A stretch of DNA of 64,000 nucleotides from Semisulcospira habei (lineage: Eukaryota; Mollusca; Gastropoda; Semisulcospiridae): NCBI GenBank assembly GCA_036245525.1, contig BTPG01000005.1:178439198-178503197 (forward strand), written 5' to 3'. The translations under genes and the position numbers were made by a program. Of this stretch, positions 62,869 through 64,000 are shown piece by piece (the first letter of the stretch is position 1; every line of letters starts with the position of its first letter). Below the pieces are notes generated by a model, which was not told where the DNA came from, did no database searches, and saw only the letters and a program-made list of their open reading frames with translations.

Positions 62869-63838
62869 AGGAGCTGTCAATGTCCCACCATTTTTTCATT
62901 ACCCCAGACATCACTGCTCACATCCTCTGCAGTGTCAGATAGACCCCATTCATTGACCAAGTTCCGCAGTGCAATGTTTGCCACTACTATCTATAAAACA
63001 CACACATACTCTGCATGTGCTGAGGTACTTTTAGATCAGTGGCTCCAGCCAACCTCTGCTTGAATACGACATTTGTCTGCTTTCAAAATTTTCAACAGGT
63101 CATGCTAAACACAATGCTGTCACAGTCTCTCCTGAGTGACAAATATTCATTGTGTTGTTACTCAATTAGTAGAATTATACTAGAAATCACATGGCATGAA
63201 GCTACATGGCTGTCATATTCTTTGTTTTCTTCTCACTGCAGGAGAAGTTTGATTTCTTGCACAGCAAAAAATGTTAGCATTGCCATACAAATTGATCAGG
63301 CATAGAAAGTGTCAGTACACGGTGAATCTTTTTAGCATTTCTGGATTGTAATTTGTAAACAGCTTCCTGTTCTTCTCAGATGCCCACTTGTCAATAAATT
63401 GCAGGATAAACGGACTGTCACCTCAGTTTGGCATCAGAAGGCCCTTCATGATAGGCTATATCATTATCAACATTTTATTTAGAATGACCCCTTGAAAACT
63501 TTGAAAGCAGACACACGTCCTATTCATGCTGGCTAACCCAGGACATCTAACCTATCTGACTACCTTTTCAGTTGCATCCCTGCATACATGTGTATTGTAC
63601 ATTATGAAGGTTGTCTGTGTAAATCAATCAGTCAAGGTTACAATGACAAATTTATATGAACTTTGTCATACAATTAATATCTTGCTGCCGAAATGAACAA
63701 AACTTGAAGCAAATATCTGAAATAGTTTCCGAGATATATAAGCAATTATAGACACCCACTGTCCTGCAATTTAAACAGCTGAAAAATATTTGGCATTGGC
63801 ACATGCTGTTCAAATAATTATATTTGGTGATGAAAGAG
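62869..63838. other. Intron sequence, nothing recognised
   Basis: Read on - for the expected upstream THOC1 exon (human FTFVEKNVATW region); not found. No hairpin. Confidence 0.5.
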
Positions 63839-64000
63839 TTAACCCTTTTAGCCCCAGATTCCTACAGTAGGAGCTGGCCTGACCATGATAATTCAAGGGT
63901 AGTGCCAGATTAGCTTGGCACCCTCAGGCACCAAGCTAATCTGGCACTACCCTTGAATTATCATGGTCAATCCATCTCCTGCAACTGGTAAACAGTCGTT
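63839..64000. mobile_element. Hairpin element family H2a, cut by the window edge
   Basis: TTAACCCTTTTAGCCCCAG at the left; core AAGGGTAGTGCCAGATTAGC and complement at 63894-63958. The right end would lie just beyond 64000. Confidence 0.85.

Noticed and set aside
62869..63838. A possible upstream THOC1 exon near 62890-62990
   Set aside because: The - strand frames there give no resemblance to the expected segment before AGKNYLLRM, and the splice sites do not fit.
1..64000. tRNA, rRNA or snRNA genes
   Set aside because: I looked for B-box and cloverleaf patterns and known snRNA 5' ends and saw none that were convincing; a covariance-model scan would settle this.

Overview
The window is animal nuclear DNA. 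It has spliced genes with GT-AG introns, long introns packed with transposons, microsatellites and homopolymer runs, and no bacterial-type operons. The protein sequences and the repeat types (DIRS-type retrotransposons, many short hairpin elements, LINE tails of a kind common in marine animals) suggest an invertebrate, quite possibly a mollusc. The species cannot be fixed from sequence alone.

Two conserved genes converge tail to tail. GTF3C6 (TFIIIC subunit 6) lies on the + strand at about 12762-20946. Five coding exon types give an intact 145-residue protein. Its promoter region, exon 1 and exon 2 lie in a nearly perfect 3.73-kb tandem duplication (9864-13597 and 13598-about 17322), so the gene has two first exons and two second exons. 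THOC1 (THO complex subunit 1) lies on the - strand at 62052-21799. Fifteen exons with matching phases give 523 uninterrupted residues through the C-terminal death domain to the stop; the N-terminal exons lie beyond the right edge.

Nearly everything else is mobile DNA. Positions 1-9863 hold a divergent inverted pair of repeats, several hairpin elements, a LINE 3' end and a satellite of 17 x 40 bp. The THOC1 introns hold four DIRS-type tyrosine-recombinase retrotransposons, all on the - strand (24703-30486, 30828-37264, 43778-49858 and 59727-61369). A 5'-truncated LINE lies inside the first, and a gag-only LTR retrotransposon sits at 53765-58156.

The most distinctive signal is a set of about 30 short hairpin elements (67-232 bp). 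They fall into at least six unrelated core families, mostly bounded by TTAA and often ending TTAACCC...GGGTTAA. A paralogous unoccupied site, a nested insertion and elements joined through a shared TTAA support TTAA-targeted transposition. A piggyBac-like enzyme is the likely mobiliser, but no transposase is encoded here. For reference I name the families H1 (core CATGAGCCCCCGC), H2 (core AGCTTGGCGCC, with flank types a, b and c), H3 (core GTCGGCAGCGG), H4 (core GAGACGTGCC), H5 and H6.
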